Shown: positions 1 through 8,088 of the stretch, piece after piece
How the letters are laid out: every line of letters starts with the position of its first letter
How positions within the stretch are numbered: the stretch's first letter is position 1
Assembly: GCA_016124615.1 (NCBI GenBank)
Contig: WGNF01000003.1
Coordinates: forward strand, 1 to 64,000
Length of the DNA stretch: 64,000 bases
Origin: Paracoccaceae bacterium
Lineage (GTDB): Bacteria > Pseudomonadota > Alphaproteobacteria > Rhodobacterales > Rhodobacteraceae
Direction: 5' to 3'
Position numbers and translations under genes: made by a program
Notes under the pieces: generated by a model
Told to the model about the DNA's origin: nothing
What the model saw: the letters and a program-made list of their open reading frames with translations, nothing else
Databases searched by the model: none

Positions 1-247
1 CGGCACCTTCCTGAACGGCATCACGCGGCAGCGGGTGATCGGCCTGCTGCGCGCGGCGGGCGTCACGGTGCACGAGGTCACGCTGACCGTCGCCGATTTC
101 CACGAGGCCGACGAGATCTTCTCGACCGGCAACATCTCGAAAGTGGTGCCCTGCATCGCCTTCGAGGAGCGCAAGCTGGCCTTCGGCCCCATCGCCCAAA
201 GGGCCCGCGCGCTTTACTGGGACTGGGCGCATTCCGGCGGGCGCTGA
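1..247 (+). CDS. ilvE: Branched-chain amino acid aminotransferase-like protein, C-terminal part (cut by window start)
   Basis: The frame is open from base 2 and gives 81 C-terminal residues of a fold-type IV PLP aminotransferase. GITRQRVI and EIFSTGN are the short motifs that line the cofactor and substrate pocket in branched-chain aminotransferases (transfer of the amino group of Leu, Ile or Val to 2-oxoglutarate). The catalytic lysine would lie upstream, outside the window. The usual GTA triplet after the E-x-F motif reads GNI here. D-amino-acid aminotransferase or aminodeoxychorismate lyase of the same fold cannot be excluded without the N-terminus. The next gene follows after 60 bp on the same strand. 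Confidence 0.75.
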   Translation, partial: GTFLNGITRQRVIGLLRAAGVTVHEVTLTVADFHEADEIFSTGNISKVVPCIAFEERKLAFGPIAQRARALYWDWAHSGGR

Positions 248-307
248 CCCCGTCACACCGCTGACACGCCGCGCCGCTAGATCAGGGCGGCCCGAACGGA
301 GAATGCG

Positions 308-1123
308 ATGCCCCCCGTCACCTTCCTGCACCTGACCGACCTGCACATTTCGGCACCCGAGGCGAATGACACCTCGCTGCACAGCGACACGCTGACCACG
401 CTCGACGCCGTGCTGGACCGGATCGCCGGCATGGATGCACAACCCGATTTCGTCGTCGTCAGCGGCGATCTGACCAATCTTGGCGACGAGGCCAGCTATC
501 GGTTGCTGGCCGGGCGGTTGCAACGGATCGCGCCGCCGCTGGTGCTGGCGCTGGGCAACCACGACCGGCGGGCAGAGTTCCGGCAGGTCATGCTGGGCGA
601 GGCGATGGATGCGCCCTATGCCCATGATGTGGTGCTGGCCGGGGTGCAGGTGATCGTGCTCGACAGTCTGGTGCCCGGCCGGGTCGCGGGTGCGCTCGGC
701 CCCGATCAGTTCGCCTTCCTCGATGCGGCGCTCAACCGTCATCCCGATCTGCCCAAGCTGGTCGTCGTTCACCACCCGCCCGCGCTGGACCCGGAAGCCG
801 AGATCACCTGGCACGCGCTGGACTGGGACGACAGCACCCGGTTGGCCGGGATGCTGAAGGGCCGGGGCGTCGTGGCGATGCTGTGCGGCCATGTCCATGT
901 GCCGCGCGTCACGCACTGGCACGGCATCCCGGTGATTGTCGGCAACGGCCAGCACAACACCATCGACCCGCTGATCACCTCGGAAATGCGCATCACCGAT
1001 GGCACCGGTTTCGGCCTGTGCACCCTGCGCCCCTCGGGGTTGACGGTGGAATTTGTCGCCATGCCGCAGACCGGCCGCGTGCTTGACCACGTGTCGCTGG
1101 AGGCGCTGCGGCGGATCGCCTGA
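308..1123 (+). CDS. Metallophosphoesterase, 3',5'-cyclic AMP phosphodiesterase (CpdA/class III) type
   Basis: A 271-residue cytoplasmic protein without signal peptide. The metallophosphoesterase signature is complete: TDLH near residue 11, GDLTN near 55, GNHD near 79, a single His in the HHPP stretch near 157 and GHVH near 197. These residues bind the dinuclear metal centre. The order and length fit the class III cyclic-nucleotide phosphodiesterase group that contains CpdA and Icc, which hydrolyse cAMP or related phosphodiesters. GGAG sits 7-10 bases before the ATG. It lies 5 bp from the convergent CbiM gene. The family also contains enzymes for glycerophosphodiesters, so the substrate is inferred. 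Confidence 0.8.
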   Translation: MPPVTFLHLTDLHISAPEANDTSLHSDTLTTLDAVLDRIAGMDAQPDFVVVSGDLTNLGDEASYRLLAGRLQRIAPPLVLALGNHDRRAEFRQVMLGEAMDAPYAHDVVLAGVQVIVLDSLVPGRVAGALGPDQFAFLDAALNRHPDLPKLVVVHHPPALDPEAEITWHALDWDDSTRLAGMLKGRGVVAMLCGHVHVPRVTHWHGIPVIVGNGQHNTIDPLITSEMRITDGTGFGLCTLRPSGLTVEFVAMPQTGRVLDHVSLEALRRIA

Positions 1124-1128
1124 GCCCG

Positions 1129-2169
1129 TCAGGCCCGCCCGGCGCGGCCCATCAGCGCGCCAAGCGCCGCCATCGCCAGCACGATCAGCCCGCCGCCGAT
1201 CAGCGCCGAGGCGATGTAGCCGAAGGCCGGGTTGTGCAGGAAGGCGGGCGCGTAATCCGGCATCGGCGCGGTCCAGAGGTTGGCCAGCCGCGCCAGCCCC
1301 TGCGGCACCGCGTCCGGCGGGGCGACGCCGCCCGAGGCGCGGGCAATCCCGGCCCGCGTCGCCGCATCGGCCAGATCGCCCGGCCTCCATTCGCCCCAAG
1401 CCATGCCGCCCGCGATCAGCCCCAGCGGCGAGGCCACCATCAGCGCGCCGACCCCGGCCCACAGCCGCCGCGTTGCCCCGACGGTGGCCCCCTGCGCCGA
1501 GGCCACCAGCAGTTCGGGCTGCGCGCGTTGCAGCCAGGCGACGATCCCGGCGCTCAACACCGCTTCGGCAGCGCCCGCCAGCGTCAGATGCGCCAGCATC
1601 ATCGCGGGCAGCGCGATCGACAGCGAGTAGGGCGCGTAAAGCGGCGTTCCGGCGGCGTCGTGGAACAGAAGCGGTTGCACCCCGAACTCCAGCGCCGCGC
1701 AGAAGGCCGAGGCGTTGATCGCCACATAGCCCGCGATGCCCGCCGCCACTGCCCGTCGTGGCGCCGTCACCGCCGCCCGCCCCGCGATCAGCCGATAGAC
1801 CGCCCAGGCGGTGAAACAGCCGACGATCGCCATGTTGAAACTGTTGGCGCCAAAGCTGGTGATGCCGCCGTCGCCGAAGAACAGCGCCTGAATCGCCAAC
1901 GCGACCGAGATCGACAACAGCCCGGCCCAGGGCCCCAGCAGGATCGCCGCCACCCCCATGCCGACCGCATGGGCCGTGGTGCCGCCGGGGATCGGCAGGT
2001 TGAACATCATCACCGTGAAGCAGAAGGCCGACACCACCGCCAGCATCGGCACCGTGCGGCCCTGCATCTGCGCCTTCACCCGCGCCAGCCCGCGCATCCA
2101 GAACGGCAGCGCGACCGCATAGGCCGCGGCGCAGGTCGCGGGGCTCAGGTAACCATCGGGAATGTGCAT
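1129..2169 (-). CDS. cbiM: CbiM/NikM-type ECF cobalt/nickel transport component with fused C-terminal NikN-like domain
   Basis: A 346-residue polytopic inner-membrane protein. It begins MHIPDG, the N-terminus of CbiM/NikM substrate-binding components in which the mature N-terminus and His2 coordinate Co(II) or Ni(II). Residues 1-215 have the CbiM helices (PIPGGTTAHAVGMG, GDGGITSFGAN). Residues 235-340 form an extra part starting SPLGLIAGG and ending in another transmembrane helix, like the small NikN/PDGLE partner fused on. Energy-coupling genes cbiQ and cbiO are not adjacent: the next gene downstream is on the other strand. Cobalt versus nickel cannot be read from the sequence. It is divergent from the flavin monooxygenase across an intergenic palindrome. 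Confidence 0.85.
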   Translation of the reverse strand: MHIPDGYLSPATCAAAYAVALPFWMRGLARVKAQMQGRTVPMLAVVSAFCFTVMMFNLPIPGGTTAHAVGMGVAAILLGPWAGLLSISVALAIQALFFGDGGITSFGANSFNMAIVGCFTAWAVYRLIAGRAAVTAPRRAVAAGIAGYVAINASAFCAALEFGVQPLLFHDAAGTPLYAPYSLSIALPAMMLAHLTLAGAAEAVLSAGIVAWLQRAQPELLVASAQGATVGATRRLWAGVGALMVASPLGLIAGGMAWGEWRPGDLADAATRAGIARASGGVAPPDAVPQGLARLANLWTAPMPDYAPAFLHNPAFGYIASALIGGGLIVLAMAALGALMGRAGRA

Positions 2170-2256
2170 GCCACGCTTTCTGCCAAGGGGCCCGTCTTGC
2201 GACCGAGCCTTCCAGATCGGCGGGGCGTGTCAAGCTGGCATGTCGCCCCGGCCTTG

Positions 2257-2279
2257 TTGATTAGTCCTGGACTAATCAA
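2257..2279. promoter_or_regulatory. Perfect 23-bp palindrome, probable operator
   Basis: Eleven-base arms TTGATTAGTCC and its exact reverse complement flank a single central T at 2268. The site lies in the 191-bp gap between the divergent cbiM and flavin monooxygenase genes, 88 bp before the first codon of one and 82 bp before that of the other. It is AT-rich against a GC-rich background. The odd-length perfect dyad and lack of a T tract suggest a dimeric repressor site rather than a terminator. The cognate regulator is not evident; Rrf2, MarR and GntR proteins all use dyads of this kind. Confidence 0.6.
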
Positions 2280-2360
2280 AGCGGACTTAAGTTTTGCTTT
2301 TTCCTTTCCGCCGATTGCGACAAGGTCCGCCGAGGTCAGGAAACCCCGAAAGGACGGCGC

Positions 2361-3617
2361 ATGTCAGTCGAAAAGGTAGAGGTGCTGGTGGTCGGCGCCG
2401 GGCAGGCCGGTGTGGCGATGAGCGAGCATCTGGGCCGCGCCGGGGTGCCGCATCTGGTGCTGGAACGCGCCCGCATCGCCGAACGCTGGCGCACGGAACG
2501 CTGGGATTCGCTGGTCGCCAACGGCCCGGCCTGGCATGATCGCTTTCCGGGGCTGGATTTCCCCGGCAACCCCGATGCTTTCGTGGCCAAAGAGGCGGTG
2601 GCCGACTATTTTGTCGATTATGCCGAAAAGATCGCCGCCCCGATCCGCTGCGGGGTCGAGGTGACATCGGTTCGCCGCAACACCGGCCGCCCCGGCTTTC
2701 GCGCCGAAACCTCGGCCGGTGTGATCGAGGCCGACTATGTCGTGGCCGCCACCGGCCCGTTCCAGCGCCCGGTGATCCCGGCGCTGGTACCGGAAACGGC
2801 GGGGCTGACCCAGCTTCACTCCGCCGCCTACCGCAACCCCGGCCAGCTGCCGCCGGGCGCGGTGCTGGTGGTCGGCGCGGGGTCATCGGGCGCGCAGATC
2901 GCGGCCGAACTGATGCAGGCGGGGCGCAAGGTCTACCTGTCGGTCGGCCCGCACGACCGCCCGCCGCGCCGCTACCGCGGCCGCGATTTCGTCTGGTGGC
3001 TGGGCGTGCTGAACAAATGGGATGCCGAGGCCATGCCGGGCGCCGAGCACACCACCATCGCGGTGACCGGCGCTGAGGGCGGCCATACCGTCGACTTCCG
3101 CCGTCTGGCGGCGGAGGGAATGACGCTGGTCGGCCGCACCGAGGGTTTCCGCGACGGCGTGATGGCCTTCGCGCCCGACCTTGCCGCCAACCTCGCCCAC
3201 GGCGACGCCAACTACCTGTCGGTGCTGGACGAGGCGGATGCCTATGTCGCCCGCAACGGGCTCGACCTGCCGGAAGAGCCCACAGCGCGGATCATCGGCC
3301 CCGATCCCGCCTGCGTCACCGACCCGATCCTGTCGCTCGACCTGGCGCAAGCCGGGATCACCACCATCCTCTGGGCCACCGGCTTCGCGCTCGATTTCGG
3401 CTGGCTGCAGATCGACGCCTTCGATGCGCAGGGCCGCCCGCAGCACAAGCGCGGCGTCTCGGTGGAACCGGGGGTCTATTTCCTCGGCCTGCCCTGGCAG
3501 ACCCGGCGGGGCTCGTCCTTCATCTGGGGCGTCTGGTACGATGCGAAATACGTCGCCGACCATATCGTGAAGCAGCGCGCCTACACCCTCTACCGCCCCG
3601 CCACGGCGGCGGAATAA
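2361..3617 (+). CDS. FAD-dependent, NAD(P)H-binding monooxygenase (CzcO/YUCCA-like class B flavoprotein)
   Basis: A 418-residue soluble flavoprotein. VVGAGQAG at residues 10-17 is the FAD-binding Rossmann motif and VVGAGSSG near 172-179 is the NAD(P)H-binding one. ERWDSL near 53 and the LHSAAYRNPG stretch between the two nucleotide sites correspond to the flavin monooxygenase fingerprint region in a degenerate form. Such enzymes insert one oxygen atom into N, S or C of small substrates. It is the first gene of a collinear group with ridA-like, DUF1028 and TMADH-like genes (gap of 13 bp to the next). The start ATG is preceded by GAAAGG. The substrate is unknown; a nitrogen compound fits the neighbours. 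Confidence 0.75.
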   Translation: MSVEKVEVLVVGAGQAGVAMSEHLGRAGVPHLVLERARIAERWRTERWDSLVANGPAWHDRFPGLDFPGNPDAFVAKEAVADYFVDYAEKIAAPIRCGVEVTSVRRNTGRPGFRAETSAGVIEADYVVAATGPFQRPVIPALVPETAGLTQLHSAAYRNPGQLPPGAVLVVGAGSSGAQIAAELMQAGRKVYLSVGPHDRPPRRYRGRDFVWWLGVLNKWDAEAMPGAEHTTIAVTGAEGGHTVDFRRLAAEGMTLVGRTEGFRDGVMAFAPDLAANLAHGDANYLSVLDEADAYVARNGLDLPEEPTARIIGPDPACVTDPILSLDLAQAGITTILWATGFALDFGWLQIDAFDAQGRPQHKRGVSVEPGVYFLGLPWQTRRGSSFIWGVWYDAKYVADHIVKQRAYTLYRPATAAE

Positions 3618-3630
3618 CCCGGAGACCCCG

Positions 3631-4044
3631 ATGGCCCATACCCGCATCCGCCCCTTCAACACGAAGGACACCTACCCCGAGCAGAAGCTCGACAACGACC
3701 TCGCGCAGGCCGTGGTCGCGCGCGGCACGATGATCTTTTTGCGCGGCCAGTGCCCGCAGGATCTGGATACCGCGAAGAACATCGACAGCCACGACCCGGT
3801 GGAACAGACCCACAAGGTGATGCAGAACATCAAGCAGCTGATCGAGGAATGCGGCGGCACGATGGACCATCTGTGCAAGGTCGTGGTCTACCTCACCGAC
3901 GTGCGCCACCGCGAGGCGGTCTACCGCACGATGGGCGAATACATCAAAGGCGTGCACCCGGTCTCGACCGGCGTCACCGTCACGGCGCTCGCCCGGCCCG
4001 ACTGGCTGGTGGAGATCGACGCCACCGCCGTGATCCCGGACTGA
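3631..4044 (+). CDS. RidA/YjgF/UK114 family protein lacking the catalytic arginine
   Basis: A 137-residue small protein with the Rid fold pattern: FLRGQ near 36-40, the central helix KVMQNIKQLIEECGG, VVVYLTD near 84-90, and a C-terminal VEIDATAV strand. True RidA hydrolyses reactive enamines and imines and needs an Arg in the P-A-R-S motif. Here the equivalent stretch reads HPVSTGVTV, with Ser112 at the Arg position, so it belongs to a Rid subgroup without classical deaminase chemistry. Rid subgroups of this kind often sit in catabolic operons with flavoenzymes, as here. GGAG precedes the start. The stop is followed by a long hairpin repeat. Confidence 0.8.
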   Translation: MAHTRIRPFNTKDTYPEQKLDNDLAQAVVARGTMIFLRGQCPQDLDTAKNIDSHDPVEQTHKVMQNIKQLIEECGGTMDHLCKVVVYLTDVRHREAVYRTMGEYIKGVHPVSTGVTVTALARPDWLVEIDATAVIPD

Positions 4045-4061
4045 GCCGCAAGCCGATCCGG

Positions 4062-4155
4062 CCGGGGGTTTCACACCCCCGGACCCCGGTGGGATATTTC
4101 TGCCAAGATGAAAGATCGCCGTTTCATCTTGGCAGAAATATCCCGGGGTCCGGGG
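4062..4155. repeat. Hairpin repeat, GGGATATTTCTGCCAAGATGAA family, copy 1
   Basis: Two nested structures lie between the Rid and DUF1028 genes. CCGGGGG (4062-4068) can pair with CCCCCGG (4076-4082). A longer stem pairs 4091-4113 with 4122-4144 (23 perfect bp, 8-nt loop) and continues as 4077-4087 with 4145-4155 after a 3-nt bulge. The core GGGATATTTCTGCC recurs at 31821, 41700, 18738 and 57176. It sits inside an operon, so it may stabilise mRNA ends or attenuate rather than terminate. Confidence 0.75.
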
Positions 4156-4189
4156 CAGCGCCCCGGCCGCCAGCCAACAGGAGATCCGC

Positions 4190-4861
4190 ATGACCTTTTC
4201 CATCACCGCCCGCTGCGCCCGGACCGGGCAGTTCGGCGTGGCCATTTCCTCGTCCAGCCCCGCCGTGGCGGCGCGTTGCGCCCATGCGCGGGCCGGGGTG
4301 GGGGCGGTGGCGACGCAGAACGTCACCGACCCGCGCCTTGGCCCGCAGGCGCTGCGGCTGCTGGCCGAGGGCGCGTCGGCGGGTGAGGCGGTGGCGATCC
4401 TTGGCCGGGTGATGCCGCATCCGGACTATCGCCAGCTGCTGGTGGTGGACGGGCAGGGCGGCGCCGCGATCCATTCCGGCGCGCATGCGCTGGGCATCTG
4501 GGCTGAGGCGCGGGGGGCGGATTGCGCCGCGGGGGGGAACCTGCTGGCCAACGCCGAGGTGCCCGGCGCGATGGTGGGCGCCTTCGCGGCCGCGCCGGGG
4601 GCGCTGGCCGACCGGCTGCTGGCCGCGTTGCAGGGCGGGCTGGCGGCGGGCGGCGAGGCCGGGCCGGTCCGGTCCGCCGGGCTGCTGGTGGTGGACCGGG
4701 AAAGCTGGCCCTATATCGATCTGCGCATCGACTGGGCCGACGACCCGATCGGGATGCTCGCCGCCGCTTGGGCGGTCTATGCGCCGCAGGCCGAGGCCTA
4801 TGTGACGCGCGCGCTGAACCCGACGGCGGCGCCATCCTACGGGGTGCCGGGCGATGAATAG
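4190..4861 (+). CDS. DUF1028 family protein (putative Ntn-hydrolase fold)
   Basis: A 223-residue soluble protein with the family start MTFSITARC, GVAISSSSPAV near residues 16-26, GVGAVATQNVTDPRLG near 37-52 and a conserved GGNLLAN near 111. DUF1028 proteins are predicted to have an N-terminal-nucleophile hydrolase fold; no reaction is firmly known to me. It sits between the Rid protein and the TMADH-like enzyme, and its last codons overlap the next start by 8 bases, so the two are likely translationally coupled. GGAG precedes the start. A role in hydrolysing an amide or cyclic intermediate of the same pathway is inference only. Confidence 0.8.
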   Translation: MTFSITARCARTGQFGVAISSSSPAVAARCAHARAGVGAVATQNVTDPRLGPQALRLLAEGASAGEAVAILGRVMPHPDYRQLLVVDGQGGAAIHSGAHALGIWAEARGADCAAGGNLLANAEVPGAMVGAFAAAPGALADRLLAALQGGLAAGGEAGPVRSAGLLVVDRESWPYIDLRIDWADDPIGMLAAAWAVYAPQAEAYVTRALNPTAAPSYGVPGDE

Positions 4862-6923
4862 GCCCGCACGCTACGATGTGCTGTTCGAACCGGTGCGGAT
4901 CGGGCCGGTGGTGGCGAAGAACCGCTTCTTTCAGGTGCCGCATTGCAATGGCGGCGGCTACCGCGACCCTTCGGCCGCGGCCGAGATGCGGCGGGTGAAG
5001 GCCGAGGGCGGCTGGGGCGTCATCTTCACCGAACAGACCGAGATGCACCACACCTCGGAAATCACGCCGTTCATCGAGCTCAGGCTGTGGGAGGACAAGG
5101 ACATCCCGGCCATCGCCAAGATGGCGGAGCGGATGAAATCGCATGGCGCGCTGGCGGGCATCCAGCTGACCTATTCCGGCATCAACGGGCCGAACCTTTA
5201 TACGCGCGAGGTGCCGCTGGCGCCGACCGCGCTGCCGATCCGCACCTTCACCAACGATCCGGTGCAGGCCCGCGCGATGGACAAGGCTGATATCGTCAAC
5301 CTGCGGCGCTGGTTCGTGAATGCGGCCAGGCGGTCGCGCGCGGCGGGGTTCGACCTGATCTGCCTGTATGGCGCGCATGGCTTCGGCATCTTCCAGCATT
5401 TCCTCAGCCGCGCCACCAACCAGCGCGGCGACGAATACGGCGGCAGTCTGGAAAACCGCTCGCGGTTTGCCCGCGAGGTGATGGCCGATCTGCGCGACGC
5501 GGTGGGCGATACGATGGGGCTGAGCCTGCGGGTGTCGCTGGACGAAAGCATCGGCGATCTGGGGTTTTCCAATGACGAACTGCGCGACTTCATCGAGATG
5601 AACCGCGATCTGCCCGACCTCTGGGATCTGGCGCAGGGGACGTGGGAGGAGTGTTCCGGCCCCAGCCGCTTCAAGGAGGAGGCGGCGCAATACGACCTTG
5701 TACGCGGGATCCGCGACCTCAGCGACAAGCCCATTGTGGGGGTGGGGCGCTTCACCAGCCCCGATGTGATGGTGACGATGGTCACCTCGGGCACGCTCGA
5801 CTTCATCGGTTGCGCGCGCCCGTCGATCGCCGATCCGTTCCTGCCCCGCAAGATCGCCGAGGGCCGGATCGAGGATATCCGCGAGTGTATCGGCTGCAAC
5901 GTCTGCGTGTCGGGCGACATGACGCAGTCGATCAGCCGCTGCACGCAAAACCCGACCTTCATGGAGGAATGGCGCAAGGGCTGGCACCCCGAGACCATGA
6001 ACCCCAAGGGGCCGAGCCAGTCGGTGCTGGTCATCGGCTCCGGCCCGGCGGGGCTGGAGGCCGCGCGGGCGCTGGCCCTGCGCGGCTATGATGTGGCGGT
6101 GGCGGAGGCGGGCGAGGCCATCGGCGGGCGGGTGACGCGCGAACGCACGCTGCCCGGCCTTGCGGCCTGGGGGCGGGTGGTGGATTACCGGCAGTACCAG
6201 CTGTCGCAGCGCCTGAATGTGGAAATCTATCGCGGCAGCCGGTTGAGCGCGGCCGAGGTGCTGGAGTTCGGCTTCCAGCATGTCTGCGTGGCGACCGGCA
6301 GCATCTGGCGGCGCGACGGGGTGGCGCGTCAGCATGTGGTGGCGATGCCGATGGATGCGGCGATGCCGGTCTACACGCCCGATGACCTGATGGCGGGCCG
6401 GGTGCCCACCGGCGAGGTCGTGGTCTATGACGACGACCACTACTACATGGGCGGCGTTCTGGCGGAACTGCTGGTGCAGGCGGGCGCCCGCGTCACGCTG
6501 GTGACGCCCGCGCCCTACGTCAGCGACTGGGCGCGCAACACGCTGGAACAGGCGACGATCCACCGGCGGCTGGCGGGGCTGGGGGTGAAGATCGTGCTGA
6601 ACACCGGGGTTGCCGCGATCCATGCCGGGGGGGTGGAGGCGGCGTGCACCTACACCGACACGCGCGGGCAGATCGGCTGCGATGCGGTTGTGGCCGTCAC
6701 GTCGCGCGCGTCCGAGGATGCGCTTTACCACGCACTGCGGGCGCGGGCTGCGGATTGGGCGGATGCGGGCATCCTGTCGGTGCGGGTCATCGGCGATGCG
6801 GCGGCGCCGGGGCCGATCGCCTGGGCGACCTATGCCGGGCACCGCTATGCGCGCGAGCTGGACGAACCCGACCGCGGCGACGCGCCGCCGTTCCGGCGCG
6901 AGGTGGCGCGGCTGGAGGACTGA
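4854..6923 (+). CDS. Trimethylamine/dimethylamine dehydrogenase-like iron-sulfur flavoprotein
   Basis: A 689-residue protein in three parts. Residues 1-330 are an FMN-binding TIM barrel of the old yellow enzyme type. C31 in QVPHC aligns with the Cys that forms 6-S-cysteinyl-FMN in trimethylamine dehydrogenase, and YGAH near 174-177 matches its Tyr/His pair. C345, C348, C351 and C363 are a 4Fe-4S cluster at almost the same numbers as in that enzyme. Residues 385-689 are an FAD/NAD-like domain starting VLVIGSGPAGLEAA. The family oxidatively demethylates tertiary or secondary amines and passes electrons to an electron-transfer flavoprotein. No etfAB lies nearby. N-methylproline or stachydrine demethylases are close relatives and equally possible. 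Confidence 0.85.
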   Translation: MNRPARYDVLFEPVRIGPVVAKNRFFQVPHCNGGGYRDPSAAAEMRRVKAEGGWGVIFTEQTEMHHTSEITPFIELRLWEDKDIPAIAKMAERMKSHGALAGIQLTYSGINGPNLYTREVPLAPTALPIRTFTNDPVQARAMDKADIVNLRRWFVNAARRSRAAGFDLICLYGAHGFGIFQHFLSRATNQRGDEYGGSLENRSRFAREVMADLRDAVGDTMGLSLRVSLDESIGDLGFSNDELRDFIEMNRDLPDLWDLAQGTWEECSGPSRFKEEAAQYDLVRGIRDLSDKPIVGVGRFTSPDVMVTMVTSGTLDFIGCARPSIADPFLPRKIAEGRIEDIRECIGCNVCVSGDMTQSISRCTQNPTFMEEWRKGWHPETMNPKGPSQSVLVIGSGPAGLEAARALALRGYDVAVAEAGEAIGGRVTRERTLPGLAAWGRVVDYRQYQLSQRLNVEIYRGSRLSAAEVLEFGFQHVCVATGSIWRRDGVARQHVVAMPMDAAMPVYTPDDLMAGRVPTGEVVVYDDDHYYMGGVLAELLVQAGARVTLVTPAPYVSDWARNTLEQATIHRRLAGLGVKIVLNTGVAAIHAGGVEAACTYTDTRGQIGCDAVVAVTSRASEDALYHALRARAADWADAGILSVRVIGDAAAPGPIAWATYAGHRYARELDEPDRGDAPPFRREVARLED

Positions 6924-6928
6924 CCGCC

Positions 6929-7951
6929 CTAGTTCCGTGTCACCGGGCGTGATCGCATCCGGGCGACGGTTTCGCGTTCGGCCCGCTTGCAGCGCATCGG
7001 CGGCAGGCCGCGATCCATCAGGGCCATGTCTTCCAGCACCATGTCGCCCATCTGCTTGAAGGCCACATCCAGCGCCCCGGCGCGGTGGGCCGACCGCAGA
7101 AAGCCCTTCAGCGCGCGAACCGGGTGATCGGGTGCCAGCGGCTCTTGCGGAAAGACATCCGAGGCGGCGGTGATGTGGCCCGCCGCCACCGCCGCCATCA
7201 GCGCGTCGAAATCCACCACATCGGCCCGGCTGAGCAGGATGAAGGCGGCGCCGGGGCGCATCCGGGAAAAGGCGTCGGCATTCAGGAAACCGCGGTTTTC
7301 GCTGGTCACCGCGGCGGTGACGAAGACCACGTCGCTCTGGCCCAGCACGGTGTCGAGGTCGGCGGGGACCACCCCCGCCTCGGCCAGCAGCGAGGGCGGC
7401 AGCCAGGGGTCGAAGGCGCGGAGGACCGGGCGAAAGCCGGTCAGCACCTCGCGCAGGCTGCGCCCCAGATCGCCAAAGCCGATGATGCCGACCTCGGCCC
7501 CGGTCAGCAGCCGCGCGCCGGTATTGCCGTCGCCGCCCCACAATTCGCGCCGCTGGCGAAAGGCAAGATCGGCCTCGGTCACGCCGCGCAACAGGTCGAG
7601 CGCGAGGGCAAGCCCAAGCTCGGCCACCGGGCGGGCGAAAACGGCGCCGGTGGTGACGACATGGATGCCGCGCTGAAAGAGGTCGGCATAGGGCATGTTG
7701 TCGATCAGGTTCGATTCGACGTTCAGCACCGCGCGCAACGCCGCCAGTCGGGCCAGCACCGGCGCCGTGACCGGCGGCTGGCCAAGGATGTAGCGCGCGT
7801 AGCGCAGCACCGCGTCGGGCAGGGTGTCGAGCAGGTCGCCGGGACACTCCATAACCTCATAGGTCTCGTGCAGCCGGGCGCGGGCGGCGGGGGTGAAGAT
7901 CAGATCAAGGCTGCGCGGCGCGGGCGCCGACAGCACGATTGGCTTGGGCAT
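6929..7951 (-). CDS. D-isomer-specific 2-hydroxyacid dehydrogenase family protein
   Basis: A 340-residue oxidoreductase starting MPKPIVLS. GGAGG lies 5 bases before this ATG, and the longer upstream frame is Pro/Arg-rich shadow, so the start was placed here. The NAD(P) Rossmann motif is GFGDLG near residue 148. The catalytic trio is recognisable: Arg in LSRADVVD, Glu in FPQEP and His in SAHRAG (normally PHxAG). The family reduces 2-oxoacids or oxidises D-2-hydroxyacids in the cytoplasm. It converges on the TMADH-like gene with a 5-bp gap. Substrate unknown; phosphoglycerate dehydrogenase is less likely because regulatory domains are absent. Confidence 0.8.
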   Translation of the reverse strand: MPKPIVLSAPAPRSLDLIFTPAARARLHETYEVMECPGDLLDTLPDAVLRYARYILGQPPVTAPVLARLAALRAVLNVESNLIDNMPYADLFQRGIHVVTTGAVFARPVAELGLALALDLLRGVTEADLAFRQRRELWGGDGNTGARLLTGAEVGIIGFGDLGRSLREVLTGFRPVLRAFDPWLPPSLLAEAGVVPADLDTVLGQSDVVFVTAAVTSENRGFLNADAFSRMRPGAAFILLSRADVVDFDALMAAVAAGHITAASDVFPQEPLAPDHPVRALKGFLRSAHRAGALDVAFKQMGDMVLEDMALMDRGLPPMRCKRAERETVARMRSRPVTRN

Positions 7952-8088
7952 GGGATCCTCCGGTTCGCGGCACCATATGCGGCGGCGGCGGGCGGCGAGA
8001 AGGGGAAAGTGGCGCGGCCTGACCATGCGGGCAGGTGGAATGCGGGCGGCGCAGGCCCATACTCTGACGCAGGCAGATGGAGGCACAG

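Noticed and set aside
1053-1718. A 221-codon plus-strand frame opposite cbiM
   Set aside because: Almost entirely Arg, Pro, Ala and Ser, typical of a frame shadow of a membrane-protein gene; no ribosome-binding site.
2170-2360. Cobalamin riboswitch upstream of cbiM
   Set aside because: No B12-box or long folded leader is visible; the gap holds only the 23-bp palindrome and normal promoter space.
4323-7847. A 1174-codon open frame on the minus strand opposite the DUF1028 and TMADH-like genes
   Set aside because: It is Arg/Pro/His-rich, runs antisense to clear genes, and changes identity where it enters the dehydrogenase gene in another frame. It is a high-GC shadow.
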